Position numbers and translations under genes: made by a program
Part shown: positions 10,093 through 21,473 of the stretch, piece after piece
Layout of the letters: every line of letters begins with the position of its first letter
Position numbering within the stretch: the stretch's first letter is position 1
Notes under the pieces: model-generated
What the model was told of the DNA's origin: nothing
The model's database searches: none
What the model saw: only the letters and a program-made list of their open reading frames with translations
DNA from: Nilaparvata lugens
Taxonomy: Eukaryota; Arthropoda; Insecta; Hemiptera; Delphacidae
DNA length: 64,000 nt
Assembly: GCF_014356525.2 (NCBI RefSeq)
Contig: NC_052518.1
Span: forward strand, 30,906,559-30,970,558
Reading direction: 5' to 3'

Positions 10093-11148
10093 ATGGCAAG
10101 TAGTACTGTGAGTAGTAGTACAATAGATCGCTTTGGTCGAACACATCATGTGTTTAATAGTAATCATACAGCAGCAGCAGCAGTAGCAGCAGCAGTAAAC
10201 AGTGGTTGTGAATCAACATCGTTAGTGGCAGCAAGTAGAGAATATTTAGACAGTGAACTACTTGAAATATCATCAAATTTATTTACTAAATTACAGTCAG
10301 ATCCATTGTTGGTTAACAGACAATACTTGGACAGTAAATTGCAGGAAATTTCAACAAATATATTCAATAAACTACAGTCTGATTCATCATCGTCATTAGT
10401 AAATAGAAAATATCTAGACAGCAAATTACTTGCAATTTCAACTAATATATTCCAAAAACTACAGGCTGATTTAATTACAAAGAAAGTGTTTGAAAGTAAA
10501 TTACATACAATGTCTGATATATTGAAGGAAATAGCACAGCAAAAACAGAATTTTGATTTACAATTGAAACCCCTATCAAAATCAATTAGTGATGAAATTG
10601 AGCTAAAGTATGTTAGTAGGTCGTTGTTTGATCAAAAATCAGATGAATTGAAATCATTTTGTGAACAAAAAAGTAAGAACAATAGTTTGAAACATGTTGA
10701 TACAGACTTGCTAGATAGGAAATTGACAGATTTAAATGAGAGTTTACTCACACAAACTGAAAATAACTATATTAAGAAGCAAGAGTTTAATCAGAAGGTA
10801 CTCAAAATACAAACTGCAATTAATGACATGTTTGTAGACATGCATAAGCAACTTGATGGTAAACATTTAGCACTAGGTGACAAATTGAAAGTTGATATTA
10901 TGCAGATGATTATGAAGGGTGACGATTTTCAGAATTATTTAAATGAACAGTTGTTCAACTTTTCATACTATTTGATTGCACAATATGTCAAAAAGAGGTT
11001 CATCTTTGACATGAGTGAAGCTAGACAGCATAATTTGGATTCTGATCAGGTACAAGAGTTGTTTCTGAAAAGAATGTTCAGTGGAAGGAGACCAGCAGCA
11101 GCAAATAATACAAAAAGAAAGAAATATGACTGGGAAGTAGATGACTAG
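10093..11148 (+). CDS. P2 coiled-coil, fibre-like protein (segment B copy)
   Basis: The ATG at 10093 gives 351 aa (MASSTVSSSTIDRFGRTHHV). After an Ala-rich stretch there are at least four ~27-30-residue helical repeats: REYLDSELLEISSNLFTKLQ, RQYLDSKLQEISTNIFNKLQ, RKYLDSKLLAISTNIFQKLQ, then KKVFESKLHTMSDILKEI. A longer coiled-coil region follows, and then the conserved C-terminal motif EARQHNLDSDQVQ. Length and repeat structure fit an elongated trimeric or dimeric fibre or scaffold. That role is inference, since the family is unnamed to me. It is the last gene before the element terminus, as in P1. Unlike the P1 homologue it has no internal stop. Confidence 0.8.
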   Translation: MASSTVSSSTIDRFGRTHHVFNSNHTAAAAVAAAVNSGCESTSLVAASREYLDSELLEISSNLFTKLQSDPLLVNRQYLDSKLQEISTNIFNKLQSDSSSSLVNRKYLDSKLLAISTNIFQKLQADLITKKVFESKLHTMSDILKEIAQQKQNFDLQLKPLSKSISDEIELKYVSRSLFDQKSDELKSFCEQKSKNNSLKHVDTDLLDRKLTDLNESLLTQTENNYIKKQEFNQKVLKIQTAINDMFVDMHKQLDGKHLALGDKLKVDIMQMIMKGDDFQNYLNEQLFNFSYYLIAQYVKKRFIFDMSEARQHNLDSDQVQELFLKRMFSGRRPAAANNTKRKKYDWEVDD

Positions 11149-11224
11149 TAGTAGTAGTATTAGTAGTGATTTAAATAAAAGAAAAAAAAAGCAAGCTAGT
11201 AGTAGTGAGTTTTGCCCAGTTGAA

Positions 11225-11700
11225 ATCTGAGATATCTGAGATATCTGAGATTTTAAAGATTTTGAAGATCTGAGATATCTGGTTGGCAAGCCTGCTGCTG
11301 CTGCTGCTGGCCCAAGCAGGTTGTGCTCAACAAAGAAGGGGGACAAAATGGTCGTCCTATTGGTGCACCTGTCTGCCTTCCTATTGGTGTGCACCTGCTC
11401 AACAAAGAAGGGGAACAAGCCTTTCCATTGGTGGTGGGCATGTGCACCTGCTCAACAAAGAAGGGGAACAGAATGGCCGTGTGTGCCTTCCTATTGGTGG
11501 GGCGTGTGCACCTGCTGGTCAACAAAGAAGGGGAACAAGCCTTCCTATTGGTGGTGGGCATGTGCACCTGCTCAACTAAGAAGGGGAACAAAATGGCCGC
11601 CTTCCTATTGGTGTGCACCTGCTGGTCAACAAAGAAGGGGAACACCTATTGGTGGGGGTGCCTTCCTATTGGTGGGAGGCCGCCATTTTGCTGATGGTGG
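11225..11700 (+). repeat. Subterminal minisatellite of P2
   Basis: A short 'gagatatct' repeat (11228..11280) is followed by about six units of ~60-70 bp built from 'ctcaacaaagaaggggaac', 'cctattggtgg' and 'gtgcacctgct'. Long ORFs in all frames here are repeat artefacts. By analogy with P1, whose TIRs also contain minisatellites, this block probably belongs to the P2 terminal inverted repeat. The partner end is outside the window. Confidence 0.75.
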
Positions 11701-11774
11701 GGTAAATCCGCCATTTTAGGCCACGCCCCTCATCTCCTATTAGTCTTGTGCAGAACTCTCAAATCTACACTACT

Positions 11775-13849
11775 ATGCGTTTTGTATGTAATTAAGGATT
11801 ATTTTTTCAAGGTTGCATTTGTCTATTATAGACTTATCCTACATCTTTCTCTTCGAAATTAGATGTTCTACACTTTCTGTGAGAAAATATTTTGTGTTGA
11901 TTACGGATTAAAATACAAATAGGCTACCGTACTAAAATATTTTATCTATGGATGAGAGTTACAGACCAGCATTTCCTCGATTGAATAACTTACTTTATTC
12001 TTCAACCATCCTTTTATTGCTCTCTTAAAACTATCAAGATCATAATACCGAACTTCCAGTGATAACCTGTTGAGAATTTTCACTCCTATAATAGCAGTAC
12101 ATTTTTTGTGTTTTGGTAAGCCTAGCACGGTGCAGATCAATCTAACTACCTGTACGTGTGTTATGCTCATGAATGCTTCCCCTCAAATTGAAAAGATTAA
12201 AGCTTTGCTTTACAAATATTAAACAATTCATAATGTAAATACGTGGAAGATGGAAGTGGCAATATACCATTGTCTAAGGATGAAAGGCTTACAGGACTCC
12301 CTCATGCCCAGATTAAAGATAGCACGCAAAGCTCTTTTTTGACACAGAAAAATAATATTCATAATTCTAATAGGTTCTGATAACCCATAATGATAAAATA
12401 GGTGTTCAATGAATAAATAAAGCCTAACAACTTAAAATATATTTCAAATTATTTAAGATTAAATTGATTCTACCTCGGTGCTAGTCAGCTTTACATTTGT
12501 ACATGTATCATTGTATTGAATTATGAAATATTTGATGATTTTGGTAAAACGACATTTTAATCCTGGACTAGTAGTTCTATGTACAGTAGACCTCACGCAG
12601 TTATAAAGCACAGCCTCGTCTCATACTGTCCATAAGAGTAAATCCTGTTTGTATGTTGTGTCAGCAAGATGTCGGTGTGAAAACGGCTAATGGCTGTTGG
12701 GGTTAATGTATCAAAAATATGCTTACATCAAAAGCTAATCTTCTTCAACACACTGGCAACAGGTCAGCCCGAGTTGAAAGCAGATAAAGGTCGAGAGAAA
12801 ATACTATGTTTTCTTTCCATTATTAATTTCATGCGTCATTGCATGCAATGAATAGTCAACACGACTATTTTTACTAAGTTACATTGATATATTAATTGCA
12901 TGCATTATTACATGCAATTAAAAATTCACTCAACAGCTGAATTATTATGGAATTATTCTGATTTTTACTGTAATATAGGCGTTCGAAGCCTATAGACTTT
13001 ACCTATTGTATTAACCTTAAAATGCAAAATTTTCAAAAAACCTTGTATATACATCGAGGCACAATTTAAAAAGAAATATACCTGTCAAATTTCATGGTAA
13101 TCTATTGCTGCGTTTCGCCGTAAATGCGGAACATATAAACAAACATAAAGAGAAATGCAAAGCCGTCGACTTGAATTCACTTCGCTTGGTCAATAAATCG
13201 AAATTTTAAGAAACCACAAATATCCTGGATGAAAAGGGGAATCAATTGCCATGTAGATTTAAATCTAAATGTCTAGGATACACTAAACAGTCCACTAAAT
13301 TCATCATTTTTTCTCCACAGGAGAAACGTTTAGCTGGCATCAAATGATGTCACCACATTATTTACATATGTAAATTATATATTTATATATGTATGTCACA
13401 TTGTTTGTTGATTGAAGGAAGATTCTATTTTACTATTTAAATAAATCATAATGTAATTTACTTATGCACTTCGAGATTTACTTAGTGATAATAAGTAGGA
13501 AATGAAATGTATAGCAAACACTTCAGTTGCTATGTAGTCCTACTGTATTGTATTCTGTAGTGTCTTATTTTTTACTAAAGTTATAAAGTATCAGAAAATA
13601 CTATTATTCAGCATTGTTATGTATTTTTTTCAATGTCATTTTTTTCTCTTTCTTTTCAATAATTTAAAATTTATTATTCTAAATAAGTAGATAACTTAAC
13701 TATTGTTTTTTTTAATCATATTATTTGTATTATTTTTTTGTATTGTTATAATACTTGATAGAGAGTTGAGTGTAAGAGAGGGTCGACTGCGCCCTAACTT
13801 CGCTTTCTAAGAAAAATAAAGGCAGTCATTCTATTCTATTCATGTCACC

Positions 13850-13922
<73 letters not shown>

Positions 13923-14635
13923 TTCCTATTCAAGTGGCAGCCGCCTGTAAAGCATACGTGTGGCAGCCACTCTTAGGAGGAGTATATGTCGTTTTTATGG
14001 TGTATAATGTCTTAAAACATCGAATTTAGGTCCGAGATCTACTTTTTATTGTCATAATATCAATAAACAAAAAGTTTGCTAACATTGCACCATTGTCCTA
14101 TAATAATGGCAGCCGTCAACTTCCCAAATTTATGGCAGCCATGTATATTTTTGTATGTTTCCCCATGATGCCCAACAAGTAGCAACAACTGATGACTTAT
14201 GGCAGCCAGCAACGTTGCCAATTTTACCATCATAGATTACAAATTCATTCAGCCGGTTTTGCATCAACTCTGTTGGAACTAGATAAGGACCAGCCCTCCA
14301 TCACCCCACAACTCCGCTCCCTCTGCTCGCATTAAATGATCACTGTACTGGGAGGGGGATCTTTCTCTGTCTACACCAGGCTAAAACATTCACTCTCATT
14401 CATTCTCTCTCATACATATCGCGCGCGCGCATACCTGAAGCTCTGTCAAAGTCTTTTTCTCTCAATCCTATACTTTCCCTCTATCTCACATAAGCCCACA
14501 CGTCAATACAGTACTTCTCTCTCACAATCTTGTTCAACTACTCTCACTTACTATCTATCATTGCAAAAAAAAGTAATTGGTGATAATTCGCTTGACAGCA
14601 TGCCTTAATCTCATTCAAGCAATACAGACAGTTTA
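11775..14635. other. Host-like intergenic DNA with (TA)n
   Basis: This is AT-rich DNA without a credible gene. A (TA)n microsatellite occupies ~13852..13918. Near 12826..12930 'gcattgcatgcaat' and 'tgcatgcattattacatgca' form a short imperfect inverted pair. The 74-aa ORF at 11946..12170 and 90-aa ORF at 14336..14608 show no recognisable features; the latter is encoded by low-complexity CT-rich sequence. Confidence 0.6.
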
Positions 14636-14639
14636 AAAT

Positions 14640-15900
14640 GAATAATTTCATTAGAGAACAACAAGAGCTGAATACTCACAATCGATTATATCTGGCTAAT
14701 TAGGAATGTTATTGAATAATGACTATCGAAGTGTATAACGGTTTCAGAGGAGTCTCGCTTGAATTGTTCAAAAGCTATCTGAGTAATAGAACCCAGTCAC
14801 TAACCATAAATGATCAGATGATACTGCAGCTATTTTTCATGGTAATTCATGAAATGAAGTTCATACTATAGCTGAACATAATATGCTTTTGATTAAGAAG
14901 TGGTTAGATAAGAATACCTTATGTTTAAATATTGAAAAAACTTATTACATAACTTTCTCTGCAAATAGAGTAGGGCAGCCCAACGAGAATCAAGATTTGA
15001 GACTCCATTCTCAGTGCAAATTTAAATTTGGGTAATTGTGATTGTCCCACCATTAAAAAAGTCACTAATACTAAGTACTTGGGGATCATAAATGATGAAA
15101 ACCTTAAATGGGATGTTCATATTAAATACATATATGTAGAAAAAAGAGATATTTATCTTTTAAATTTTACCAAGTTAACAGAATTCTTAATAGGAACCAC
15201 CTGGAAATGATCATATCATGCTCTAGTCAAGTCAATTCTGCAGTACCTATGGCATAGTTGTTTGGGGAGGCTGTTTCAACTGTCATATTGCTGAATTATT
15301 TTTAGCACAAAAACTGATAATTAAAAGTATATTAAGCAAACCCAGGTTCTATCCAACGGATATGGTTTTTAGTGATTTTGTGGTCATGTCTATACGTCAA
15401 TCATACATAAAAACCGTAATTGAGTACTTAATAAAATATAGATCAGATTTTCCTCTCACATTGAACTCTACACTCAATTTTTATAATCTAAGGGCCACTG
15501 CTAACAAATATGTAACCTATAACACTAATATTGAAGGTATAAGGAGGCAGTTAATTCACATAGGTAGGTCTACTAAAATAATAAACCTTATTCCAAATCA
15601 CTCTCTCATGGACAATAAGATCAACGGAAAAATTAAACTGGATATAAAAAACTGGACATACAGTAATTTCCTCTTCCATTTAGATACCTATATAAGACTC
15701 AAGATTTTTGCTACAGCTTTGTTTTTTCATTATTTTTTTTTTCATTTTTCAGTGGACTTACTTACCTTCATTTTGCGTACCTATTCCTCTGTTTTTCTTC
15801 CTTCCCCATTTCTCCCTTCCCTTTTCTCCTCATCACTTCTCTCTTCTCTTCTTTGCCAGCCTATTACATAGGAAACCATAGTTGGCTGGGTATCTTCCTT
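14640..15900 (+). pseudogene. Decayed non-LTR retrotransposon (LINE) reverse transcriptase remnant
   Basis: Scattered reverse-transcriptase signatures lie on the plus strand in several broken frames. One near 14745..14810 reads like the RT segment RGVSLELFKSYLSNRTQ. ORF 15028..15210 contains TKYLGIINDENLKWDVHIKY, the typical thumb-adjacent motif of Jockey/RTE-type elements. ORF 15362..15871 gives the degenerate C-terminal region (RQSYIKTVIEYLIKYR...FYNLRATANKY). Stops and frameshifts separate these pieces, so the element is long dead. No endonuclease domain was identified. Confidence 0.75.
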
Positions 15901-17562
15901 TCTTTTTTCTCTTCTCCAACACACCCAACCACAAAGCCCACGGTTTTTTTATATTTGTAACATTTTATTGTATTTTATTTGTTTTGTAATTCTTGGTAAT
16001 TTTGTTTTGTTTTGTGTGTTTTAATAAATTGGAAATTCAAATTGAATTATTACTTCTTTATTGATAAACTGTAGCCTATTGGAAATTGCAATTATACCTA
16101 CATTAATCGAATTCTTTTTATTCTTCTCTCTATGAATCTGTGCGATTCTTCTCGAATAATAATAAACAATGATAATAAAACAATATTATATAAGCTACAG
16201 TAGTTATTTTATTCACCAAGCACTGTTCACCAGTGTTGGTATACATAATAAATATAATCTAATGATCTAATCTAAATTTTTGTCTTTGAGTGGATTATTT
16301 TTTTGTACCATACATACAATAGCATAGTCTATTATAATCAATAAACCTGAATAATCAATAATCATAAATATAAATAATACTAGCAGGTAACCTATGCTCT
16401 GCAAGGCTATTGTTAAAGCACGGGATAGATTGAATTCAGCTTTATAGTTCTTGACTTTAATCAAGCAGAAACCAAAAATCCCTATTAAAATGAATGACAA
16501 ATAGAATTATCATTGTAATTAGTGCCTCACACTTTCAAATTCATCCTCCAACAGAACAAAATAAAAGAGCTTCTTATTTTGTTAATGATTTCCAAGATTT
16601 CAGAGCCTTTGTGATCAGAATCTTCAAAGCCTTGATCAGTATTTATAATTTTTTAAGTATCGACGAATTGCTTTAAATTCAGCCAAATCTTGCTCGAAAT
16701 TAGTGAAGATTTGTCTAGTCTCAACAAATGGATTCACAGCGCTTTTATTTGTTTTATTGGAAGGAGTTCAGCATATAAACTATTAACTAAACACGGCAAG
16801 TTCTCAGAATTTAATACGCACGTAGTACCGCATCAAAACTTCGGAGCATTCGCGTCGGTGTGCACCTGCTATTAACAATAACAATCGCTCGCCAATCGCC
16901 AAAGTTGTTGGCTAAACAACTTGGATAAACAGGAATGATTCAGATCTCCAAATTTTGCACATAGATTCTAAAAATATCAATCTCTTGCACCTGGAAGCCC
17001 AAATATTAATTTTCCTTCTAGATTTTTCAGAATTAATGTTTAAATTTTTCATTAAAATTCGATTTCATAAAAAAATCACCAAATCATATGGTCGAAATTA
17101 AAAGATGAACATCTGTTTCTATATTGCTTTCTACCTGAAAAACATAGATTCACAAAGAGTTTCAAAGAGTTTATCAGAGATTGACAATGGTGTAATAACC
17201 GAAACCGGTCTTTCCAATTACCAATAAATCAGTGGTTTTTTGACAATTTCTTAGTCTTTTTCATTCAATAGTTTTGATCTTCGTTTTCCTGATGCAATGT
17301 TTAGGCCTAAACGTGGCATGGATTATCAATTTTTCAGCTAGAACAATTTTTGAGACAAAGTGCTAAATAAACGTCTACAGTTTCATCAATGCTGTAACGG
17401 AAATATGAAAACGCATGCAGTTAATATGTCTTTGAATGAATGTGTTGTTATTTACATAAAGAAATTATATTCTTCCATTTTCATTTAATTAAAATTTCAA
17501 AATTATTCGAGCCCTGATAGAATGACTGACTCACTGTACAGTCAGTCGAAAATTTTAATATT
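15901..17562. other. Host-like intergenic DNA with repeat fragments
   Basis: No gene was seen. Near 16378 'actagcaggtaaccta' matches the edge of the interspersed repeat found at 17810..18275, suggesting another insertion of that family. Around 17180..17260 'ataaccgaaaccggtc' plus 'aataaatcagtggtttttt' looks like an insect retroelement tail. Short ORFs here are not supported. Confidence 0.5.
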
Positions 17563-17809
17563 GGAATGAGGGGTATTTTGGCAAGCTGAGCAAAAAAATT
17601 AGGTCATATGCACCTTTTCGTTATATCTATCTTCAAATGAAAAATGAGTTTTTTGGGTTGTCAAAACTCCCTCTGAAAGGGAAACTACTCAACTCATTCT
17701 ATCTTTTCATAAAATATCAATGATCATCCATCCATCTATTATCTTCTGTACTATAATGAAGGAAAGAACTGGATTATACACGTATACAGGTGTAAAGTAT
17801 AGGAAAATT

Positions 17810-18275
17810 ATGTTTGACACATTATCACGTCAGAACTACTGGACTGATTAACTTGAAATTTTGCATATAGATTCTTGCTTAACCGAGGGTGGTTATAGAC
17901 CAATTTTAAATTCTTCAAGATTTGATTACATCACGTTTTCAGTTTGTCAAGTTTTCAATTATTTGTCGTGCTTCCAGTTTGTATGAAAGCAGCAGAAGAT
18001 TTCTCTTAAAAGGGAAATTAGAAGATTGGTATGATTGGGGATCCTTTTCGAATGATAAAAACAGGTTTTCCGTCACACTCAAATTTTTTCTGCCATTCTC
18101 AATCCAACTTCTTTTTTTAATTGAAAGGTGGTCATACTGATTTACTTGAAATTCAGCATATAAATTCTTAATCAACCGAGGATTCTTATAGGCCTATTTT
18201 GAATTCTTTTAGATTTTATTACGTCAAGTTTGAAGAAAGTCCCTTGTGAAGCACGGGTTACCTGCTAGATAATAT
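17810..18275 (-). repeat. Interspersed repeat beside P1, two diverged internal units
   Basis: Read on the minus strand, the block starts 'tagcaggtaacccgtgctt' near 18268. It contains two similar ~130-bp units sharing a 'cctcggtta' core and 'cttgaaatt' next to an 'actgattaa'-like segment. A further fragment of the same edge lies at ~16378. It resembles widespread insect SINE/RTE-derived repeats, but the family is not certain. P1 inserted ~55 bp from its edge. Confidence 0.55.
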
Positions 18276-18325
18276 TACAATAGTTATAACTTTAGTATTA
18301 TCTCCCCAAATTTATTTTATTGATA

Positions 18326-18331
18326 TATTGT
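18326..18331 (+). repeat. P1 left target-site duplication TATTGT
   Basis: This hexamer directly precedes the left TIR and is repeated immediately after the right TIR (37886..37891). A 6-bp duplication is the integration hallmark of Maverick/Polinton elements. Confidence 0.95.
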
Positions 18332-18937
18332 AGTAGAGTAAGATTGTGGGGATAGACGGGCTTTTTTGCTCGAAATCCCCTCCCCCCTCTCACCCCTCGT
18401 CCATCCCTCCTCCCCTTCCCCCCGCCTGTAGGGTGGGGGGTGTTCTAAAAATAGATTTCCCCTTCCCCCTGCCCAGTGGTGGTGAGGGGGATGAAAAGAG
18501 AGAGAGATATATCTTTCTCTCTTGTTCTAAAAATAGATTTCCCCTTCCCCCTGCCCAGTGGAGGTGAGGGGGATGAAAAGAGAGAGAGATATATCTTTCT
18601 CTCTCTCTCTTTCTAAAAATAGATTTCCCCTTCCCCTACCCAGTGGAGGTGAGGGGGATGAAAAGAGAGAGATATATCTCTCTCTCTCTCTCTCTCCCCT
18701 TCCCCTTCCCCAGGTGAGGGAAAAAAAATTTCCCTTTTAGGAGGAAAAATTCCCTCTCTATAGTGACAGATTGAAGTGAATCCATATTTCTACATCTAAT
18801 GCTATACTGACAGATTGAGGTGAATGCTAGATGAGGGAAAAAAATCTCTTTGAGAGGGAAAAATTCTCTACTGTCAGATTAAAGTGAATTCATATTTCTA
18901 CATCTAATGCTATACTGACAGATTGAAGTGAATCCAT
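18332..18937 (+). repeat. P1 left terminal inverted repeat (~606 bp)
   Basis: It matches the reverse complement of 37365..37885 apart from tandem-unit number and scattered changes. It starts AGTAGAGTAAGATTG and contains three ~80-bp GA/CT-rich units around 'taaaaatagatttccccttc' (the right TIR has two). It then has ~40-bp units with 'tatactgacagattgaagtg'. The boundary at ~18937 is where the two arms diverge. Confidence 0.92.
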
Positions 18938-19084
18938 TTCGCTCTAATGCTATACTACGATGACGGGCTCAAGAGAGAGAGGAGGATACGCTCCCCTCGC
19001 TTCTCACAACCAGCAGACGGATCTGCTTTCTCCTTCTTTTACTCGTGGCATCTCTTTCCCGCACCCTTCTAAATTCCTTCTTTA

Positions 19085-19275
19085 TTACGAAAGGCGAGTA
19101 AAGGAGATAAGGATCAAGTTCCATTTTGATCGACCGTTCCTATACTGTCAGATTAAAGTGAAACGTTTCTCTCTGCCCCAGCATTACAAAAGGCGAGTAA
19201 AGGAGTTAAGGATCAAGTTCCATTTTGATCGACCGTTCCTATACTGTCAGATTAAAGTGAAACGTTTCTCTCTGA
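19085..19275 (+). repeat. ~84-bp tandem repeat inside left end of P1
   Basis: Two near-perfect units contain 'gcgagtaaaggag', 'ggatcaagttccattttgat', 'cgaccgttcctatactgtca' and 'gattaaagtgaaacgtttct'. The 112-aa ORF at 18960..19298 is produced by this repeat and is not a gene. Confidence 0.85.
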
Positions 19276-19550
19276 CCAGCATCACGAAAGGCGAGTAAGG
19301 AAGAATGTTATACTAGCGAATCTAGTATAAGTTCTATAATGGGTGATATTATGCTTGCTTTCCAACTGACAGTCAAGAGTTCAATCAAACTGATTATGAA
19401 TGTGTAAAAAATTGAGCTCTTTTGCTGTACAAACATGGCAGTCGTTTTTTTTAAAGTGATTTCTCCGACAATATGTAAGTATAATTGGAATGTGCTAGCA
19501 TATCCAAAAATACTTACACATTCTCAGACCTATTTCACTCGGGACGGAAC

Positions 19551-19874
19551 TCAACGTCTATAGTTACCATGAAACTGCCTTAAGAAGATACGATTTCCGC
19601 TCACATTTAATTCCCATGAACAAGAATTAAAACTTCTGATGTTATTCTCATTCAAAACCAGTGAATATTCTTTCGGCAACTTGATAGTATGTTTAAAGTC
19701 GGCTTCACTATCAATATCGATAATTTTAAGGTGAATTTCACCATTATCGGCAAATGTTACCTTTGTTACCACAAACCAATCATAGGCATAAAATTCAAAA
19801 CCCCAATCAACTAGTGGATTTGCTTCTACAGACAACTCGTTGAAACTTGTGCAGTCAAAATAGTTAGACATCAT
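19551..19874 (-). CDS. P1 107-aa hypothetical protein
   Basis: This is a small ORF with no recognised family, identical in predicted protein to the segment A copy at 2453..2776. It is the outermost gene at the left end of P1 and is transcribed towards the terminus. It is separated from the fibre-like gene by ~560 bp of repeats. Predicted strand-rich segments (VVTKVTFADNGEIHLKII and SWELNVSGNRIFLRQF) suggest a compact beta fold. Perfect protein conservation between the two copies is compatible with either selection or very recent allelic separation. Confidence 0.65.
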   Translation of the reverse strand: MMSNYFDCTSFNELSVEANPLVDWGFEFYAYDWFVVTKVTFADNGEIHLKIIDIDSEADFKHTIKLPKEYSLVLNENNIRSFNSCSWELNVSGNRIFLRQFHGNYRR

Positions 19875-20059
19875 GTTGTCAGTTCACCTGTTTAGAGTAA
19901 AGTGACACGTGCACTCGGTCGTGGGCATGTGCCTCATCTAGACACATGTGCTCTGCTCCCTGTGAGGTCCTTTTCTAAGCCCGATAACTCCTGCACCGAA
20001 AACCGTTACATTCCGTTACATGAAAAAAATGTCTAAATCAATTTATGTGACAAGTGTTT

Positions 20060-20430
20060 AGTCGTTAAAGCTACTTCACTCTCTCTCACACATCCTTTTA
20101 CAAGATTTATTGATATAGTCAAAAATGCCTATGGTGAAATTTGAAACTATAGGTGTTGAAAGTTCACTCTCTCTCACACATCCTTTTACAAGATTTATCA
20201 ATATAGTCAAAAATGTCTAGGGTGTGAAATTTGAAACTATAGGTGTTAAAAGTTCACACTCTCTCACACATCCTTTTACGAGATTTATCGATATAGTCAA
20301 AAATGTCTAGACTGAAATTTGAAACTATAGGTCTGTACTTCTCTCTCTCTCATACAAGTGTTTATACAATCAATCACGGTGGACTAGACTGAAACAACAT
20401 ATCGTTCACTCTCTCTCTCACACAACTCAA
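20060..20430 (-). repeat. ~80-90-bp tandem repeats between 107-aa and fibre-like genes
   Basis: Four degenerate units contain 'cactctctctcacacatcct', 'tttacaagatttatc', 'atatagtcaaaaatg' and 'gaaatttgaaactataggtg'. They mirror 1905..2275. No coding signal was seen. Confidence 0.8.
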
Positions 20431-20434
20431 GATT

Positions 20435-21466
20435 TTATGTTTTCGGCCCCAATATAAAGTCTTTATATTTGGCTAAATCCATTTTTTCTGTAATAATTTG
20501 CACTACCTGATTTTCTGTAAGGTTATGTTGTTTGGCCTCAATCCAGTTCATGTGAAAACTTACCTGGGCGTATTTGGATACAATGTCCAGGGCCACTCTG
20601 TGGATGAATAAACTTAGATTGTCAATGAATGGAGCCGAACATTGCAGTCTCATGACAGTACCCTCTTCCGAATTTTTAATTGCCTCGGCTATTTCATCAC
20701 GAACGCTTTTCACAGCAACTCCCATCTCGTTTTTCTTAATAAAATCTCCTATATCATTTTTAGTTGCATACTTTTCTGCAATTTGATTAATTAGAATAGC
20801 AATAGCATCTTTTGTAATAAACTGCTCAATACCCTCCATAATATTAGCTTTTATTGCACTCGCCATTTCAGATAATCATTTTTCAAACTCTTCCTTTGTT
20901 AATGAAGAACTAATCAATTTCTGCAAAGTAGATTCTAAATATTGCTTATCAATTGCCGATGGCTGTGTTTCATTTACTTTAGTAAAAATTTCTGTACTAA
21001 GTTGTTTCAATTTAGTATTGAGATAGTTTCTGTCCAGCACCTCCAAATTCTTAATTTTATCTGATACAGCTTTTAATTTTTCATCTAAATAAGCTTTATC
21101 AACTTTATCGTTGTTAATATTGAGCAACTGAGATGAAAAGCTGTCTGTTAAAGTTTTCACTTCTCCTAATGCACTCTCTAGAGTTTGAGTTCTCTCTCCA
21201 ATAGCTTTATCGATATTAGCACTGAAATTTTGTAATGTACTTAGAATATGTTCTCTTTCAATTATGCTCACTCCAATATTCTTTGTATTTTCCGAAACGA
21301 GTTTGGTTATTTGCGAATCTAAATAAAATTTCACAGCTTCGCTGATTCCTTGTTGATTTATCGATTCGATTATCTTCTGTGTTATCGAGTCAATATCACA
21401 CATAAGATTAGCAAGAGCTCCGCTAGCACTAGCCGTATCAATTCGTCCGAATCGATGTAGAGTCAT
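20435..21466 (-). pseudogene. P1 coiled-coil, fibre-like protein with in-frame TGA
   Basis: The start ATG is at 21466 (MTLHRFGRIDTASAS). The only break is a TGA at 20876..20878, after KEEFEK; the same frame then continues to 20435. At the aligned position the P2 protein reads ...KKQEFNQKVLKIQ without a stop. Apart from the stop both halves look conserved: YLD/YLE helical repeats before it and the C-terminal motif EAKQHNLTENQVV after it. Repeat architecture suggests a long coiled-coil stalk. It overlaps no neighbour and lies 7 bp downstream of the DUF8207-like gene stop, so the two are probably co-expressed. Selenocysteine or programmed readthrough is possible but there is no direct evidence. 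Confidence 0.75.
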
Positions 21467-21473
21467 CGTGACA

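Larger units (their letters stand above)
4860..11774 (+). mobile_element. P2 Maverick/Polinton, partial copy in segment B
   Basis: Gene order on the plus strand is PolB C-terminal part, chromodomain integrase, 144-aa protein, packaging ATPase, DUF8207-like protein and fibre-like protein, then minisatellite DNA. The first 5.7 kb is the reverse complement of 47136..52853. The outer end is not proven. I suggest 11774 because the reverse complement of the sequence ending there starts AGTAGTGTAGA, like the P1 terminus AGTAGAGTAAG. If so, ATGCGT (11775..11780) would be the 6-bp target duplication. The other end of P2 lies beyond position 64000. Confidence 0.75.

Noticed and set aside
11253..11719. 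Overlapping ORFs on both strands in the P2 subterminal region
   Set aside because: They are produced by a ~65-bp minisatellite whose units lack stops in several frames. Repeated CAPAQQRRGT-type peptides are artefacts.
14336..14608. 90-aa ORF with Ser/Leu-rich sequence
   Set aside because: CT-rich low-complexity DNA, no domain, no promoter or splice context.
18960..19298. 112-aa ORF (also mirrored at 3029..3367)
   Set aside because: It is generated by two 84-bp tandem units in the P1 terminal region, with the peptide repeating KFHFDRPFLYCQIKVKRFSL. No promoter, and no counterpart in P2.
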